Origin: Sphingomicrobium nitratireducens
GTDB taxonomy: Bacteria > Pseudomonadota > Alphaproteobacteria > Sphingomonadales > Sphingomonadaceae
Direction of reading: 5' to 3'
Assembly (NCBI RefSeq): GCF_026157035.1
Contig: NZ_JANJZA010000001.1
Coordinates: forward strand, 1,033,001-1,097,000
Length of the DNA: 64,000 nt
Each line of letters starts with the position of its first letter. Position 1 is the first letter of the stretch. A program made the translations under genes and the position numbers. The notes under the pieces were generated by a model. It saw only the letters and a list, made by a program, of their open reading frames with translations. It was not told where the DNA came from and made no database searches. Positions 26,181 to 35,491 of this stretch are shown here, one piece after another.

Positions 26181-27293
26181 ATGCGTGACGCGTTGATCGA
26201 CCACATCTACCAGGCCTCGCACGACGATGCCGCCCTGACTTCCCTCGCAGACAAGTTGATCGACCGCTTCGACCTCACCTCGATGCTGATGGGGTGGCTC
26301 GGTCATGACGGCGAGTTCCGGATGGTCATTTCCGCCAACTATTTCGGCGAGAGCGACCTGGGTGACTATTTCCTCCATTATTCCGAGAAGGACCCGTGGA
26401 TGGCGGCGTCGATGTCGGTGCTGGAATCGGGGCGTGCATTGCGCATGTCGGACCACGTCCCGACCGAGGCCTTCGTGGCCAGCGACCTGTATCGCAAGTT
26501 CCTGCTGCCACGGGGATACGACATCTGTTACGCGCTCAGCCTTCCCGCCGTCTCGCCGCTCGGCATGGGGGCGATGGCGCTGCACAAGGGCCCGGACAAG
26601 GGCGATTTCACCGACGAGGATGTCGCCGAGCTGGCACGGCTCGGACATGCGCTGGAGACTTTGCAGAAATCCCGCGCCCGCCTGCGCACCTCGGAAGTCG
26701 CCGAGCAGGGTTTCGCGATGGTCGCCGACCGGCTCCAGGCGGCCGCGATCGTGCTGGGCGAGAAAGGCCATTTCGTCGAGGCCAACAAGGCGGGCCTGCG
26801 GTTCCTCAAGGAAGGCGACCTCCTCCTCGAATCGGGCGGGAAGGTCGCGGGCTTTAACGGGTCTGGCAAATGGTTCGAGCGCGCGATCGAGGCCGCCACC
26901 AGCAAGAGCGGCGCGCAGGCGACGAGCGGGCGCTTCGTGCGTCCCGACGGCAGCGCGGTCGTCCTGTCCATGATGCCGTTCGGAACCGAGGGGTTCGGCC
27001 GCCGCGCCGTTCTCATCGTCAATTTCCCGCAGACGCTGGGCGAAGCGCACGAGAGCGCGATCGCACAGGCATTCCATCTCACGTCGAGCGAAGCAGCCGT
27101 GGTGCGGCATCTCGCCAACGGCAAGACCGCCGAGGCGATCGCCAAGCTACGCGGGACGAGCTTGCAGACGGTGCGTGTACAGCTGCGCAACGCGATGATG
27201 AAGACGCACTGCACACGCCAGGCCGAACTGGTCGACCTCGTGCGACAGTTCGTGTCGGTCGCGGACATCGACCATAATCAATTTGTGGTATGA
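26181..27293 (+). CDS. LuxR-type HTH transcriptional regulator
   Basis: The 370-residue product ends in a LuxR/FixJ-type helix-turn-helix (about residues 298-362): [37 protein letters not shown] and [13 protein letters not shown]. The first 190 residues look like a PAS/GAF-like sensor, including [18 protein letters not shown]; the middle may be a second PAS-like domain ([15 protein letters not shown]). No receiver domain is visible. The true start is ATG 26181; the frame extends upstream only because it runs through the tRNA. It precedes the autotransporter gene on the same strand and may control it. Confidence 0.83.
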   Translation: MRDALIDHIYQASHDDAALTSLADKLIDRFDLTSMLMGWLGHDGEFRMVISANYFGESDLGDYFLHYSEKDPWMAASMSVLESGRALRMSDHVPTEAFVASDLYRKFLLPRGYDICYALSLPAVSPLGMGAMALHKGPDKGDFTDEDVAELARLGHALETLQKSRARLRTSEVAEQGFAMVADRLQAAAIVLGEKGHFVEANKAGLRFLKEGDLLLESGGKVAGFNGSGKWFERAIEAATSKSGAQATSGRFVRPDGSAVVLSMMPFGTEGFGRRAVLIVNFPQTLGEAHESAIAQAFHLTSSEAAVVRHLANGKTAEAIAKLRGTSLQTVRVQLRNAMMKTHCTRQAELVDLVRQFVSVADIDHNQFVV

Positions 27294-27319
27294 CACGGCA
27301 ATAACGCAAATTTAATTCG

Positions 27320-27346
27320 GACAGGTCGAACGAGTACCGACCTGTC
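27320..27346 (+). terminator. Hairpin after the LuxR-type gene
   Basis: GACAGGTCG (27320-27328) pairs perfectly with CGACCTGTC (27338-27346) around a nine-base loop. There is no T run. It may end the regulator transcript or act as an operator in front of the autotransporter gene. Confidence 0.4.
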
Positions 27347-27371
27347 GCGCGTTCCCCGGCGAGGGCATTTC

Positions 27372-27394
27372 TTCCCGCCGGTATTTCCCGCCGG
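27372..27394. repeat. Tandem direct repeat upstream of the autotransporter gene
   Basis: TTCCCGCCGG occurs at 27372-27381 and again at 27385-27394, a 13-bp period. A palindrome GCGAATTCGC follows at 27403-27412, and the autotransporter ATG is at 27436 after ggggga. The repeat may be a regulator binding site. Confidence 0.4.
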
Positions 27395-27435
27395 AGGAAG
27401 GTGCGAATTCGCGCCACCATTTTCGGGGGACCTGA

Positions 27436-30400
27436 ATGTATAAGTATCATTCCTGCCGCGGTCGCCGCGGCCTTTACGCGACTCTTGCTGCCACGACGGC
27501 GCTGCCGCTGCTCGTCGGCGCGACGCCCGCTTCGGCCGGCTATTTCCTCTCGCAGGCCGGTAGCATCGTCTACCAGACCGAAGCACTCGAAGGCGCGCCT
27601 GCCGCGCTCTCGCTGATCTCGACGGGCGGCTATGTCGATGCCGACGTCACCACGATCACTTCGACCTTCGAACCGGGCGAATATGGCGAGGTCGTCTATC
27701 TGGAAACGGATGCGGGCCTGATCGACGGCATGTTCGGATCGATTTCGGCTAGTGGTGAGGGATATGTCACCGGCCTCTACGCGAACTCGAACAGCGGACC
27801 GATCAGCGTCCTGGTCGATACGATGTACCTCGACGGCGAACAGGCGTTCGGCATGCTCGGGATTTCGAGCGGCGACGTCACGCTGATCGCGAACGAACTC
27901 ACCATCGCTGCAACCGGGACCGACTATGACGGAACAGGCCGGACCAGCGACGGTATGGCCGCCATTTCGACCGGCGGGTTCGCGACCGCGTCGATCGGCA
28001 CGGGCCAGGTGTACGGATATAATTCGACGCTCCTGTCCGCGATCGGCCAGACGGGGGCGGATGTCTCGGTGACCGTCGCCGAAGGCTTCGGAGACGACGG
28101 CACGCTCATCTACGGACAGAGCGATGCCGGCGACGTCTCGATCACGGCGACCCAGGCGACCCATTGGGGAAGCGGCAACCTGATCGTCGCCGGGATCGCC
28201 GATGCCGGCAGCGTCACGATCAGCGCGGGCGAAATCGTCGACGGCGGCTCCGACAATCGCGGCATCTATGCGCGCGCCGAAGACCAGATCCAGGTCTTCG
28301 TCGACCAGCTTGCAGTGAATAATTACGGCGTCTTCGCGACCGGTGCCGACGGCGATCGGCCGAATATCCTGATCGATGCCAATTCGATCACGTCTTACGG
28401 CAATGTCGGCATTCAAGCCTACGGCAACGACATCACGATCGTCTCAAGCGACGTCGAAGGCGGGATCTCCGGTGGCACCAGCGGAATGTACCTGGACGCC
28501 ACCGGCGCGGTCGATATCGACGTGGCGGGGCAGGTTTCGGCGACGGCCTACAACGGCGATGCAATCGGCGTGAATGCCACGGACGGCCTTGTCACGGTCG
28601 ACGTCAATGTCGCCTATGCCTCGGGCACGGCAGGCCGTGCCATCATCGTCGAGACGACGAGCGGCGACGTCGTGGTCAATGCGGGCACGACCATCTCGGA
28701 AGCGACCGGATGGAACGGCTCGTATACCGGTGACGGCATTCTCGTGCTGTCGGACACCGGCAACGTCACCGTCAACAGCGAGTACAGCGTGACGAATGGC
28801 CTTGGTGGATCGGCCATCGCGGTCGTGACCAGTGGCGATGTGACGATCGACAGCGGCGTATCGGAGAGCACCGGCACCAACGGCGTCAACTTCTATGCCG
28901 AAGGCCACGACATCTCTGCCACGGTCGACTCGATCCTCATGGGAACGGGCGTCGGGCGCGCCGCTTATGTGCTCGCCAGCGGTGCGGCCGATGTCGTCAT
29001 CGGCGATATCTCGGCGGCAAGCAGCTACGGTGCCTTCGTCCAGGGAGGCACGTCTTCGGACGTGACGATCAACGGTACGGTCGAAACCTACCGTTACGGC
29101 GCCTACGCCTATTCCCCGACCGGCACGGCGAACGTCACTGTCAACGGGGACATCACCAGCGCTATCCGCCAGGGCGCGATCGCGAACGGCGGCACTGCGG
29201 CGACGATGACGGTGAGCGAGGGCGCAAGCGTGACCAGCGGCACCACCGGTGTCGCGCTCTATTCCGACGGTTCGAGCTATTTGCTCAACCAGGGCACGAT
29301 TTCCGGCGGTAGCGAATATGCCGTCTATTTCGGCGCGACGAGCGGAACCGCGGGCGCTGCGACCCTGCGCAACGAGGGCACGCTGATCGGCGGGGATCTC
29401 GGCGCCGTGTTCGGCACCGTGTCGAACGACCTCGTCGAGACGACCGAGACCAGTCATATCGAAGGCGTGGTCGACTTGGGCGACGGCACCGACACGCTGC
29501 GGCTCGTCCAGTCGGACGGCCCGGCGGCGGTTGGCGAAGTGGCCGAGACGGTCAATGTCGAGAATCTCGAGGTCGTCAGCGGAAGCTTCCGCGCCGATGG
29601 CGCCGCATCGAGCTACGATAATGTCACCATCGCGGACGGCGCCGAACTGATCGTCGCCGCCGAGGCTGGCGTCGCGTCGGTCTACGGGCTCGCGGTCGAT
29701 GTGGACGGGCGCTACGCGCTCGACATCACCGGCACCGCGCAGGCGTCCGACTTCTGGTCGGGGACGCTCACCGGCGACGGCACGCTGGCGCTGGTCGGCG
29801 AAGGCACGCTGTCGCTCAGCAACGGCTTCCTCATCGGCAATACGGGCGGCGTCCTCGTCGAGAACGGGACCTTCCTCATCACCGGGGCAGGCGCGAATTA
29901 TTCGGGCACGGTCGAGACGGTCGCGGGCGGCACCTTCCAGCTTGGCGAGGGTGGTGCGACCGGAAACTTCACCGGCGATCTCGTCAACAACGGCAACTTC
30001 ATCTTCGACCGTGACGGAAACTACACGTTCGAGGGCGATTTCTCCGGCAGCGGCGAGTTCGACAAGTATGGCGACGGCACGCTCTTCTTCGCCGGCGACT
30101 ACGCCTACAGCGGGCTGACGACCATCCACGCCGGCGGCATCTCGCTGTCGGGAACGCTCGCGGAGACGACGGAACTCAACCTGGTGGGCGGCACGTTCGA
30201 CCTGTCGGGTGTCGCAGGCGGGGCGCAGACCATCGCATCGCTGTCGGGCACCGGTGGGACGCTGATCCTCGGCGAAATCGTCCTGACTCTCGACCAGATG
30301 ATCGACACCGTTTTCGCGGGCGACATCACCGGCACGGGCACCATCGTCAAGGACGGCGAAGGCACGCTCAACCTCACCGGCGACGTCAGCTATGCGGGCG

Positions 30401-31887
30401 ATGTCGAGATCACGGGCGGCACGCTCGCTGTCAACGGCACGATGACCGAGGCCGACTTCTTCGTCGAAACCGGCGGTCGCCTCGGCGGCAACGGCACGGT
30501 CGGCGACGTGGTCGTCGACGGTGGCACGCTGGGCGCCGGCAATTCGATCGGCCACCTCGTCATCGCGGGCGACCTGACGCTCGACGCGGACAGCATCTTC
30601 GAGATCGAGGTGAATGCCGCGGGCGACGCCGACCTCGTCGAAGTGACGGGCGCGGCCGAGCTGGGCGGGGCCACCGCGACCATCCTTGCCGAGGACGGGC
30701 TCTACGCGCCAGTCACCGAATATACGGTGCTGACCGCAGAGGACGGCGTCACCGGCGAGTTCGGCACGGTCACCACCAACTTCGCCTTCCTCGACCCGAC
30801 GTTCGATTATGGCGCCAACGCGGTGACGCTCACGCTGACCCGCAACGATATCGACTTCTCGGAATATGGCGACACCGCCAACCAGTCGATCGTGGGCGGG
30901 CTGGTCGAGGCGCTCGGCTTCGGCAACGCGCTCTACGACGCCGCTTTGGTCCTCGGGCAGGACAAGGTCGCGGCCGATTTCGAAACGCTGACCGGTGAGG
31001 CCTATCCCGCGCTCGCCTCGGCAATGATCGAGACGACCGACCTCCTGCGCCGTCAGCTCGACGCGGGGGCGCCCGAGGGAGACGGCGTGTTCGTGTGGGG
31101 CCGCGGCGTGCTGACCAACGCCAAGGCCGACGCGCGCGGCAATTACCGAGCAGTCGATCTCGACGGCAGCGGCCTGGCGGCGGGCTTCGGCTACCATGCG
31201 GGCGACCTCGTCGTCAGCCTGGGCGGCGGGCGGCTGTGGCAGGACAGCGATGCGTTCGATCTGTCGGACGCGGACATGAGCTTCCTCGACGGCCGGGTCG
31301 ACTGGTCGTCGGAGTCGGGCTTCGGCGTCACTGCGGGCGCGCTGTTCGGCTGGAGCGACGGCGTCGTGACCCGCGATACGCGCCTCGGCACGATCTCGGC
31401 AACGGTCGTGGGCGACATGGATGCCAGCGTCTCCGCCTTCCATGGCGAGGCGCGCTACGGCTTCGCGATGTCGCAGATCACGCTCGAGCCGTTCGTCGGG
31501 CTCAGCCATGTCTCCTTGTCCCTCGACGACCTCACCGAGACGGGCGGCATCACCGCGCTGGACGTGAGCGATCTCGACCGCGACGTGACGTTCGGCGATG
31601 CCGGGCTGCGGGTCAGTGCGGGATCGGCCAACGGTGTGTCGTTCGACGCCATGGCGGGGCTGCGCCGCGCCTGGGGCGACCGGATGGGCAGTGCCTCGAT
31701 CGCATTCGCCGACAGCCCGGCGAGCGCGTCGATCGGCGCGATGCCGATCGCCAAGGATGCGCTGCGCCTGGGCGCGGGCCTCGGTTACGCCAAGGGCCGC
31801 ATGAAGGTCTCGATCGGCTATGACGGGACCATGTCCAAGGGCTTCGACAGCCACGGCGTGAAGGCCGGGCTCTCGATCGGCTTCTGA
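27436..31887 (+). CDS. Autotransporter (type V secretion) with long beta-helix passenger
   Basis: This 1483-residue outer-membrane protein has a signal peptide of about 35 residues (GATPASA then GYFLS). Its passenger of about 1150 residues is rich in Gly, Thr, Asp and Val, as expected for a right-handed beta-helix. Near its end lie PATR-type motifs such as VSYAGDVEITGGTLAVNG and AYSGLTTIHAGGISLSG. The C-terminal beta-barrel runs from about residue 1217 (VFVWGRGVLTNAKADARGNY) to the end and closes with GLSIGF, a terminal Phe suited to BAM recognition. No protease catalytic motif is visible, so adhesion or biofilm roles are likely. It follows a LuxR-type regulator and ends at a terminator. Confidence 0.93.
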   Translation: MYKYHSCRGRRGLYATLAATTALPLLVGATPASAGYFLSQAGSIVYQTEALEGAPAALSLISTGGYVDADVTTITSTFEPGEYGEVVYLETDAGLIDGMFGSISASGEGYVTGLYANSNSGPISVLVDTMYLDGEQAFGMLGISSGDVTLIANELTIAATGTDYDGTGRTSDGMAAISTGGFATASIGTGQVYGYNSTLLSAIGQTGADVSVTVAEGFGDDGTLIYGQSDAGDVSITATQATHWGSGNLIVAGIADAGSVTISAGEIVDGGSDNRGIYARAEDQIQVFVDQLAVNNYGVFATGADGDRPNILIDANSITSYGNVGIQAYGNDITIVSSDVEGGISGGTSGMYLDATGAVDIDVAGQVSATAYNGDAIGVNATDGLVTVDVNVAYASGTAGRAIIVETTSGDVVVNAGTTISEATGWNGSYTGDGILVLSDTGNVTVNSEYSVTNGLGGSAIAVVTSGDVTIDSGVSESTGTNGVNFYAEGHDISATVDSILMGTGVGRAAYVLASGAADVVIGDISAASSYGAFVQGGTSSDVTINGTVETYRYGAYAYSPTGTANVTVNGDITSAIRQGAIANGGTAATMTVSEGASVTSGTTGVALYSDGSSYLLNQGTISGGSEYAVYFGATSGTAGAATLRNEGTLIGGDLGAVFGTVSNDLVETTETSHIEGVVDLGDGTDTLRLVQSDGPAAVGEVAETVNVENLEVVSGSFRADGAASSYDNVTIADGAELIVAAEAGVASVYGLAVDVDGRYALDITGTAQASDFWSGTLTGDGTLALVGEGTLSLSNGFLIGNTGGVLVENGTFLITGAGANYSGTVETVAGGTFQLGEGGATGNFTGDLVNNGNFIFDRDGNYTFEGDFSGSGEFDKYGDGTLFFAGDYAYSGLTTIHAGGISLSGTLAETTELNLVGGTFDLSGVAGGAQTIASLSGTGGTLILGEIVLTLDQMIDTVFAGDITGTGTIVKDGEGTLNLTGDVSYAGDVEITGGTLAVNGTMTEADFFVETGGRLGGNGTVGDVVVDGGTLGAGNSIGHLVIAGDLTLDADSIFEIEVNAAGDADLVEVTGAAELGGATATILAEDGLYAPVTEYTVLTAEDGVTGEFGTVTTNFAFLDPTFDYGANAVTLTLTRNDIDFSEYGDTANQSIVGGLVEALGFGNALYDAALVLGQDKVAADFETLTGEAYPALASAMIETTDLLRRQLDAGAPEGDGVFVWGRGVLTNAKADARGNYRAVDLDGSGLAAGFGYHAGDLVVSLGGGRLWQDSDAFDLSDADMSFLDGRVDWSSESGFGVTAGALFGWSDGVVTRDTRLGTISATVVGDMDASVSAFHGEARYGFAMSQITLEPFVGLSHVSLSLDDLTETGGITALDVSDLDRDVTFGDAGLRVSAGSANGVSFDAMAGLRRAWGDRMGSASIAFADSPASASIGAMPIAKDALRLGAGLGYAKGRMKVSIGYDGTMSKGFDSHGVKAGLSIGF

Positions 31888-31908
31888 TCCCCCGAAGGGC
31901 AGAAGGGA

Positions 31909-31941
31909 GGGCGTCGTCGGTTTGCCCGGCGGCGCCCTTTT
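31909..31941 (+). terminator. Rho-independent terminator after the autotransporter gene
   Basis: GGGCGTCGTCGG (31909-31920) pairs with CCGGCGGCGCCC (31926-31937) over 12 positions with two G-T pairs, loop TTTGC, and then TTTT. Confidence 0.78.
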
Positions 31942-31951
31942 CGCGTCCCGG

Positions 31952-32575
31952 CTACCAGCGCAGGATCGGCGTCACGAGGACGCGGCCGAGCAGGGCGGCG
32001 ACGATCACGCTGGCGACATGCCACAGGCCCAGGTGGGCAAGCCCGCTGCCCGAACATTCGAGCGTGATGGCCAGCGCTCCGACCGCGCCTGCGGTCAGGC
32101 CGACGAGCGTTCCGGCCTTTTCCGGCAGCACCGTGGCGCCCCGTCGCAGCCAGTGCGTCAGCACGACCCCGGTGAAAAGGCCCGACGCCAGCCCCCAGGC
32201 GAAACAGCGAAGCCCGAAGGCGACGTCCATCGTCCCCGCACTGCCGGAGACGAATTCCACGATACTCACCGCAGGCAGCAGCAACGTCGCCGCGAGCACC
32301 CAATGCGCACCGCCCTGCGGTCCCCCGACGGCGGGCCGCGCGAGCCGGGTCGCGCTCCAGCCGGCCGCAACGGCCAGCAGCGCGAACAGTCCCGCGACAA
32401 GGAGCGTCAGCGACGCGGGGTTTCCGTCCGCAAGGTCGGGCCGGACGCCAAAGACGACCAGCACCGTGGCGATCGTCGCGAGCGCCGCCGTCCCTGCGAG
32501 AATCCGGCCATGACCGAGCGACAGCGGGCGGACGGGCCGGACATCGTCGGCGAGGCGATCGAGGAGGTCGTTCAT
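31952..32575 (-). CDS. nrsF: NrsF-type (DUF1109) anti-sigma factor
   Basis: The 207-residue protein has a short cytoplasmic N-terminus (MNDLLDRLADDVRPVRPL) and six hydrophobic segments, the DUF1109/NrsF pattern. Cys124 (GLRCFAWGLASG) and Cys174 (TLECSGSGLAHLG) are 50 residues apart, the same spacing as the paired cysteines of Caulobacter NrsF that matter for metal sensing. It would hold the sigma factor at the inner membrane until metal stress. It starts one base after the sigF stop and is the last gene of the buf operon. Confidence 0.9.
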   Translation of the reverse strand: MNDLLDRLADDVRPVRPLSLGHGRILAGTAALATIATVLVVFGVRPDLADGNPASLTLLVAGLFALLAVAAGWSATRLARPAVGGPQGGAHWVLAATLLLPAVSIVEFVSGSAGTMDVAFGLRCFAWGLASGLFTGVVLTHWLRRGATVLPEKAGTLVGLTAGAVGALAITLECSGSGLAHLGLWHVASVIVAALLGRVLVTPILRW

Positions 32576-32576
32576 G

Positions 32577-33101
32577 TCATTCGCTTTCGACGAGGGCGGC
32601 GAGCTTCTTGAGGCCGCGATGGATGTTGACCTTGACCGCCGCGATGCTCTGGCCGGTGATTTCGGCGGTTTCCGCGATGCTTCGTCCCTCGACCTTGGCG
32701 AGGGTGATACAGCTGGCCTGGGTCGGGGAAAGGTGGGTCATCAGCCGTTCCAGGCTGAGGCGCGCGAGGACCGGCTCCTCGTCCGAGCGGACGGCGATAT
32801 CCTCATCCTCGATCGTCTGCGGCGCGCGTTCGAGCTTGCGCAGCGTATCGATCCATCGATAGCGCGCGATCGCCGCCAGCCACGGATAGAAGGGGCGCGT
32901 CGCATCGTAGGTCGCGCGCTTGGCATGGAGCGCGAGGAGCGTGTCCTGGACGAGGTCGTCGACCATGTCGGGCGCGATGCGCCGCGTGTAATAGCGCACC
33001 AGCCAGTCGCGCGCGGCCGCGAGCGCGGCGCGGTAGGACGGGCGGTCGCCGTCCTGCGCCCGCGCCATCAGCCGCCTGAGATCGTCGTCGGTGAGGATCA
33101 T
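32577..33101 (-). CDS. sigF: ECF sigma factor, SigF-like
   Basis: The 174-residue product has ECF regions 2 (DMVDDLVQDTLLALHAKRAT, RPFYPWLAAIARYRWIDTLR) and 4 (LSPTQASCITLAKVEGRS, AETAEITGQSIAAVKVNIHRG). It has no N- or C-terminal extension. Pairing with NrsF places it in the group of Caulobacter SigF, which answers heavy-metal stress. Its start overlaps the doxX stop (ATGA). It is encoded inside the bufferin operon whose promoter carries a matching element, so it probably controls its own expression. Confidence 0.92.
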   Translation of the reverse strand: MILTDDDLRRLMARAQDGDRPSYRAALAAARDWLVRYYTRRIAPDMVDDLVQDTLLALHAKRATYDATRPFYPWLAAIARYRWIDTLRKLERAPQTIEDEDIAVRSDEEPVLARLSLERLMTHLSPTQASCITLAKVEGRSIAETAEITGQSIAAVKVNIHRGLKKLAALVESE

Positions 33102-33547
33102 CTTGCCATCTTACGGCTTATTGCCGGGGCGAGCGCAATCCTTCCCGATCCCTGGGTCAGCAGCACCAGTCCCATCGCGATCCAGCTCATGTGCACGCTC
33201 CACCAGGCCAAAGGATAGACGAACAGCTGAATGACAAGGGTCATCGCGATGAGCCCCGCAGCGGCAAAGCGCGTTCCAAGCCCAAGGAGAAGCATGATCG
33301 GCAGGACATGTTCGCCAGCCGTTGCGGCGACCGCAGCGAGGTCGGCGGGAAGCGGGACCGAAGAATAGTCGTTGCGGAACAGGGTGTAGGTCGTGTCGGA
33401 AATCTCGAACAGGCTGCCCTCTTCGACCTTTGTCCGACCCGAACGCCAGAAGATCGCGCCCAGCGCGATGCGCACGAACAGGAGAACGAGGTCGCGCACT
33501 GGCTGCCGATCGGCAAGCGAGACGAGGCGGGCGTAAAGCCGGCTCAT
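33098..33547 (-). CDS. DoxX-family membrane protein (BufD-like)
   Basis: The 149-residue product has four membrane segments. It begins with LVLLFVRIALGAIFWRSGRTKVEEG, a DoxX signature, and later has EHVLPIMLLLGLGTRFAAAG. DoxX-type proteins regularly accompany bufferin operons as the fourth gene; their role there is not settled and may involve quinone or metal handling at the membrane. It overlaps bufC by four bases and sigF by four bases. Confidence 0.87.
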   Translation of the reverse strand: MSRLYARLVSLADRQPVRDLVLLFVRIALGAIFWRSGRTKVEEGSLFEISDTTYTLFRNDYSSVPLPADLAAVAATAGEHVLPIMLLLGLGTRFAAAGLIAMTLVIQLFVYPLAWWSVHMSWIAMGLVLLTQGSGRIALAPAISRKMAR

Positions 33548-34236
33548 AACACCAGCTCCAGCACGGGCCTGAGCGCGCCCTGTTGCACGAGGGTCGTGGT
33601 GGCAGCGGCGTCCTCGTCGAGCAGGCGGCCGAGGGTCGTGCGTTTCCTTGCCAGGGCCAGCAACCGCGTTGCGCTTCTTCCGATGCGCGTGAGGCGGATG
33701 TCGTTCGCGGGGCGAGTGACGAGCAGCATGTCACCGGCGCCGGTCTGGGATGGATTCCACAGGAGGGCATCGGCGTCTTCGAGCGCCACGAGGCGGCAAG
33801 CCGGATGAGGCTGGACCGCAATGTCGACCAGCCGTTCGGGTCGCTGGTCGCCAATGGTCCGCAGGGTCAACGCGGGTGCGCGGGCTGCGCCGTGCGCTTC
33901 CAGCCAGGCCCACTCCGCCGTCGCAAGATCGCGTGCCCGCGGCGTTGCAAAGCGCGCCGCCATTCCGCACCCGATCGAGCGAAGCGGCAACTCGACTGTG
34001 GCGGGTGATTCGAGGTGGCGCTCGGCGACTTCGTGAAATGTGTCGTGACCAACCAGCTCGCGCGTCCGTTTGAAACTGTCTTCGAGCGCGATGCGGCGCG
34101 CATGATTGATCGTATTGGCATGGGCCTTGAGCGCGCGCAGCTGGGCCCGGCGCGTGCCCGAAAGCAATTCGCTTGGCAAACAGGACGGGCCGCCGCGCAG
34201 CGCGCGCATCATCTGGGTCTGGAGGTCAGGCGACAC
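33544..34236 (-). CDS. bufC: BufC/HvfC-family (DUF2063) RiPP maturation partner
   Basis: The product of about 230 residues has the DUF2063 N-terminal helical domain (SPDLQTQMMRALRGGP, HANTINHARRIALEDSF, FHEVAERHLESPA). The C-terminal half resembles the RiPP-recognition region of these proteins (DIAVQPHPACRLVALED). Family members work with the MNIO enzyme encoded next, presenting the precursor for cysteine modification. I set the start at GTG 34236, which overlaps the bufB end by 11 bases; downstream ATGs at residues 9-10 are alternatives. Confidence 0.85.
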   Translation of the reverse strand: MSPDLQTQMMRALRGGPSCLPSELLSGTRRAQLRALKAHANTINHARRIALEDSFKRTRELVGHDTFHEVAERHLESPATVELPLRSIGCGMAARFATPRARDLATAEWAWLEAHGAARAPALTLRTIGDQRPERLVDIAVQPHPACRLVALEDADALLWNPSQTGAGDMLLVTRPANDIRLTRIGRSATRLLALARKRTTLGRLLDEDAAATTTLVQQGALRPVLELVL

Positions 34237-35098
34237 GGGCGACTTCCTGCGCAAGGATCGCGTTGGCGCGTGTTGCTTCGGCCATGAGATCCTCAAAGGA
34301 CGGGACGGCATTGTCGCGCTCGACCAGGACCGGGCGCGGACCGATGCGCGAGACGAGCCGGTCGAGCAGCGACCAGCATTCCTCCGACACGGGTGAGCCG
34401 TGATCGTCGACCGCAAGGCTCGTGCCGTCGTCGTACGTCGCGACGCTGTGCCCCGCGACATGGATTTCGCCCACGAGAGAGCCGTCTATCGCGTCGACAT
34501 AGGCAAATGCGTCGATGCCGAGATTGATCTGGCTCACCAGCACATTGTTGACATCGACGAGCAGCCCGCAGCCGGCACGGCGCGCGAGCGCGTGAAGAAA
34601 ATCGACCTCGTCATAAGCATCCATGCGAAAGGCGGTCATCCGGCTGGGATTCTCGATCAGCATCGGACGACCGAGCCGGTCCTGCACGCGGCCAACCTGC
34701 GCGGCGAAATGATCGAGCGTCTCGTCGGTCATCGGCAAGGGCAGGAGGTCGGGCACCTTTTCGCCGCCAAGGCTCGACCAGCTCAGATGATCCGAGACGA
34801 GGGCCGGGGCGTATCGATCGCACAAGATCGCAAGACGTTCGAGTTCCGGCTCGTCAAGCCCGCCGGGATCGCCCATCGACAGGCCGACCGAGTGGAAGCT
34901 GACGGGTAGCGCGTCGCGCAGCGCACCCAGCCAATCGTGCATCGGCCCGCCTTCCATCATGAAATTTTGCGGATGCACCTCGACGAAGGAAGGGCCGACG
35001 CCCCGCTCCGCTGCGTCGAGGCAGGCGCCGAAATGCTGAGATTTCAGGCCAATTCCTCCACGCGGCGGCGGGGGCTGGTCGTGCGGGACGCCGGCCAC
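34226..35098 (-). CDS. bufB: BufB: MNIO-family (DUF692) multinuclear iron oxidase
   Basis: The product of about 290 residues has the TIM-barrel DUF692 fold with its metal-ligand motifs in order: SFHSVGLSMG, SDHLSW, MLIENPS, DVNNVLVSQ, EIHVAGHS and DDHGSPVSEE. MNIO enzymes such as MbnB and bufferin BufB oxidise cysteines of a precursor peptide to copper-binding heterocycles. It starts at GTG 35098, four bases after the bufA stop. No ATG lies near the domain start. It is certainly an MNIO; the exact product is inferred from the adjacent precursor. Confidence 0.92.
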   Translation of the reverse strand: MAGVPHDQPPPPRGGIGLKSQHFGACLDAAERGVGPSFVEVHPQNFMMEGGPMHDWLGALRDALPVSFHSVGLSMGDPGGLDEPELERLAILCDRYAPALVSDHLSWSSLGGEKVPDLLPLPMTDETLDHFAAQVGRVQDRLGRPMLIENPSRMTAFRMDAYDEVDFLHALARRAGCGLLVDVNNVLVSQINLGIDAFAYVDAIDGSLVGEIHVAGHSVATYDDGTSLAVDDHGSPVSEECWSLLDRLVSRIGPRPVLVERDNAVPSFEDLMAEATRANAILAQEVARVA

Positions 35099-35102
35099 CC
35101 GG

Positions 35103-35441
35103 TCAGGCTTCCGCCTGCGCCGGGTTGCCCGTACCTTCGAACGCTTCCAGCTGGCCGCCACTCGCTTCGCAGTCGCCCGCATCGACATATTTCCAGGCAT
35201 TGCCCTGGTAATCGACGCTCGAGGTGCCCGCGCAACTCGTGCCCGGGCCCGCCGCGCAGTCGTTCTTGCCGGCGAGCGCGATGCCATAGCACTTCTCCTG
35301 GTCGCTTGCGTCGGCAGCCATTTCGGCCTGCTCGACAGCTTCGGCGACTTCGCCATCATTGGCGGCGGGCGCGCCGTCGGAACAGGCGGCGAGCGCCAGC
35401 AAGGCCGTCGCAGCGCCAAGGGTGGAAACGGTTTTCATCAT
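35103..35441 (-). CDS. bufA: BufA1-like (DUF2282) bufferin precursor with lipoprotein signal
   Basis: The 112-residue precursor has a signal ending LLALAAC, a lipobox with Cys20, then an acidic linker (residues 21-49) and the DUF2282 core: [39 protein letters not shown]. The four core cysteines are Cys51, 62, 70 and 91, the residues that MNIO enzymes modify in bufferins. A bufferin is a periplasmic peptide that binds copper or other metals. A lipid anchor is unusual for the family. ATG 35438 (second Met) fits the gggag site as well as 35441. It heads a six-gene operon. Confidence 0.9.
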   Translation of the reverse strand: MMKTVSTLGAATALLALAACSDGAPAANDGEVAEAVEQAEMAADASDQEKCYGIALAGKNDCAAGPGTSCAGTSSVDYQGNAWKYVDAGDCEASGGQLEAFEGTGNPAQAEA

Positions 35442-35491
35442 CGAACTCCCTTTTGTGATGCGGGAGGCACCAGCACCCCGCTGGCTCCTTG

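Noticed and set aside
28444-31854. A 1136-residue open frame antisense to the autotransporter gene
   Set aside because: It lies fully opposite a gene with signal peptide, passenger and barrel. Its product is a His/Arg/Asp-rich shadow of low complexity, which GC-rich coding regions commonly produce.
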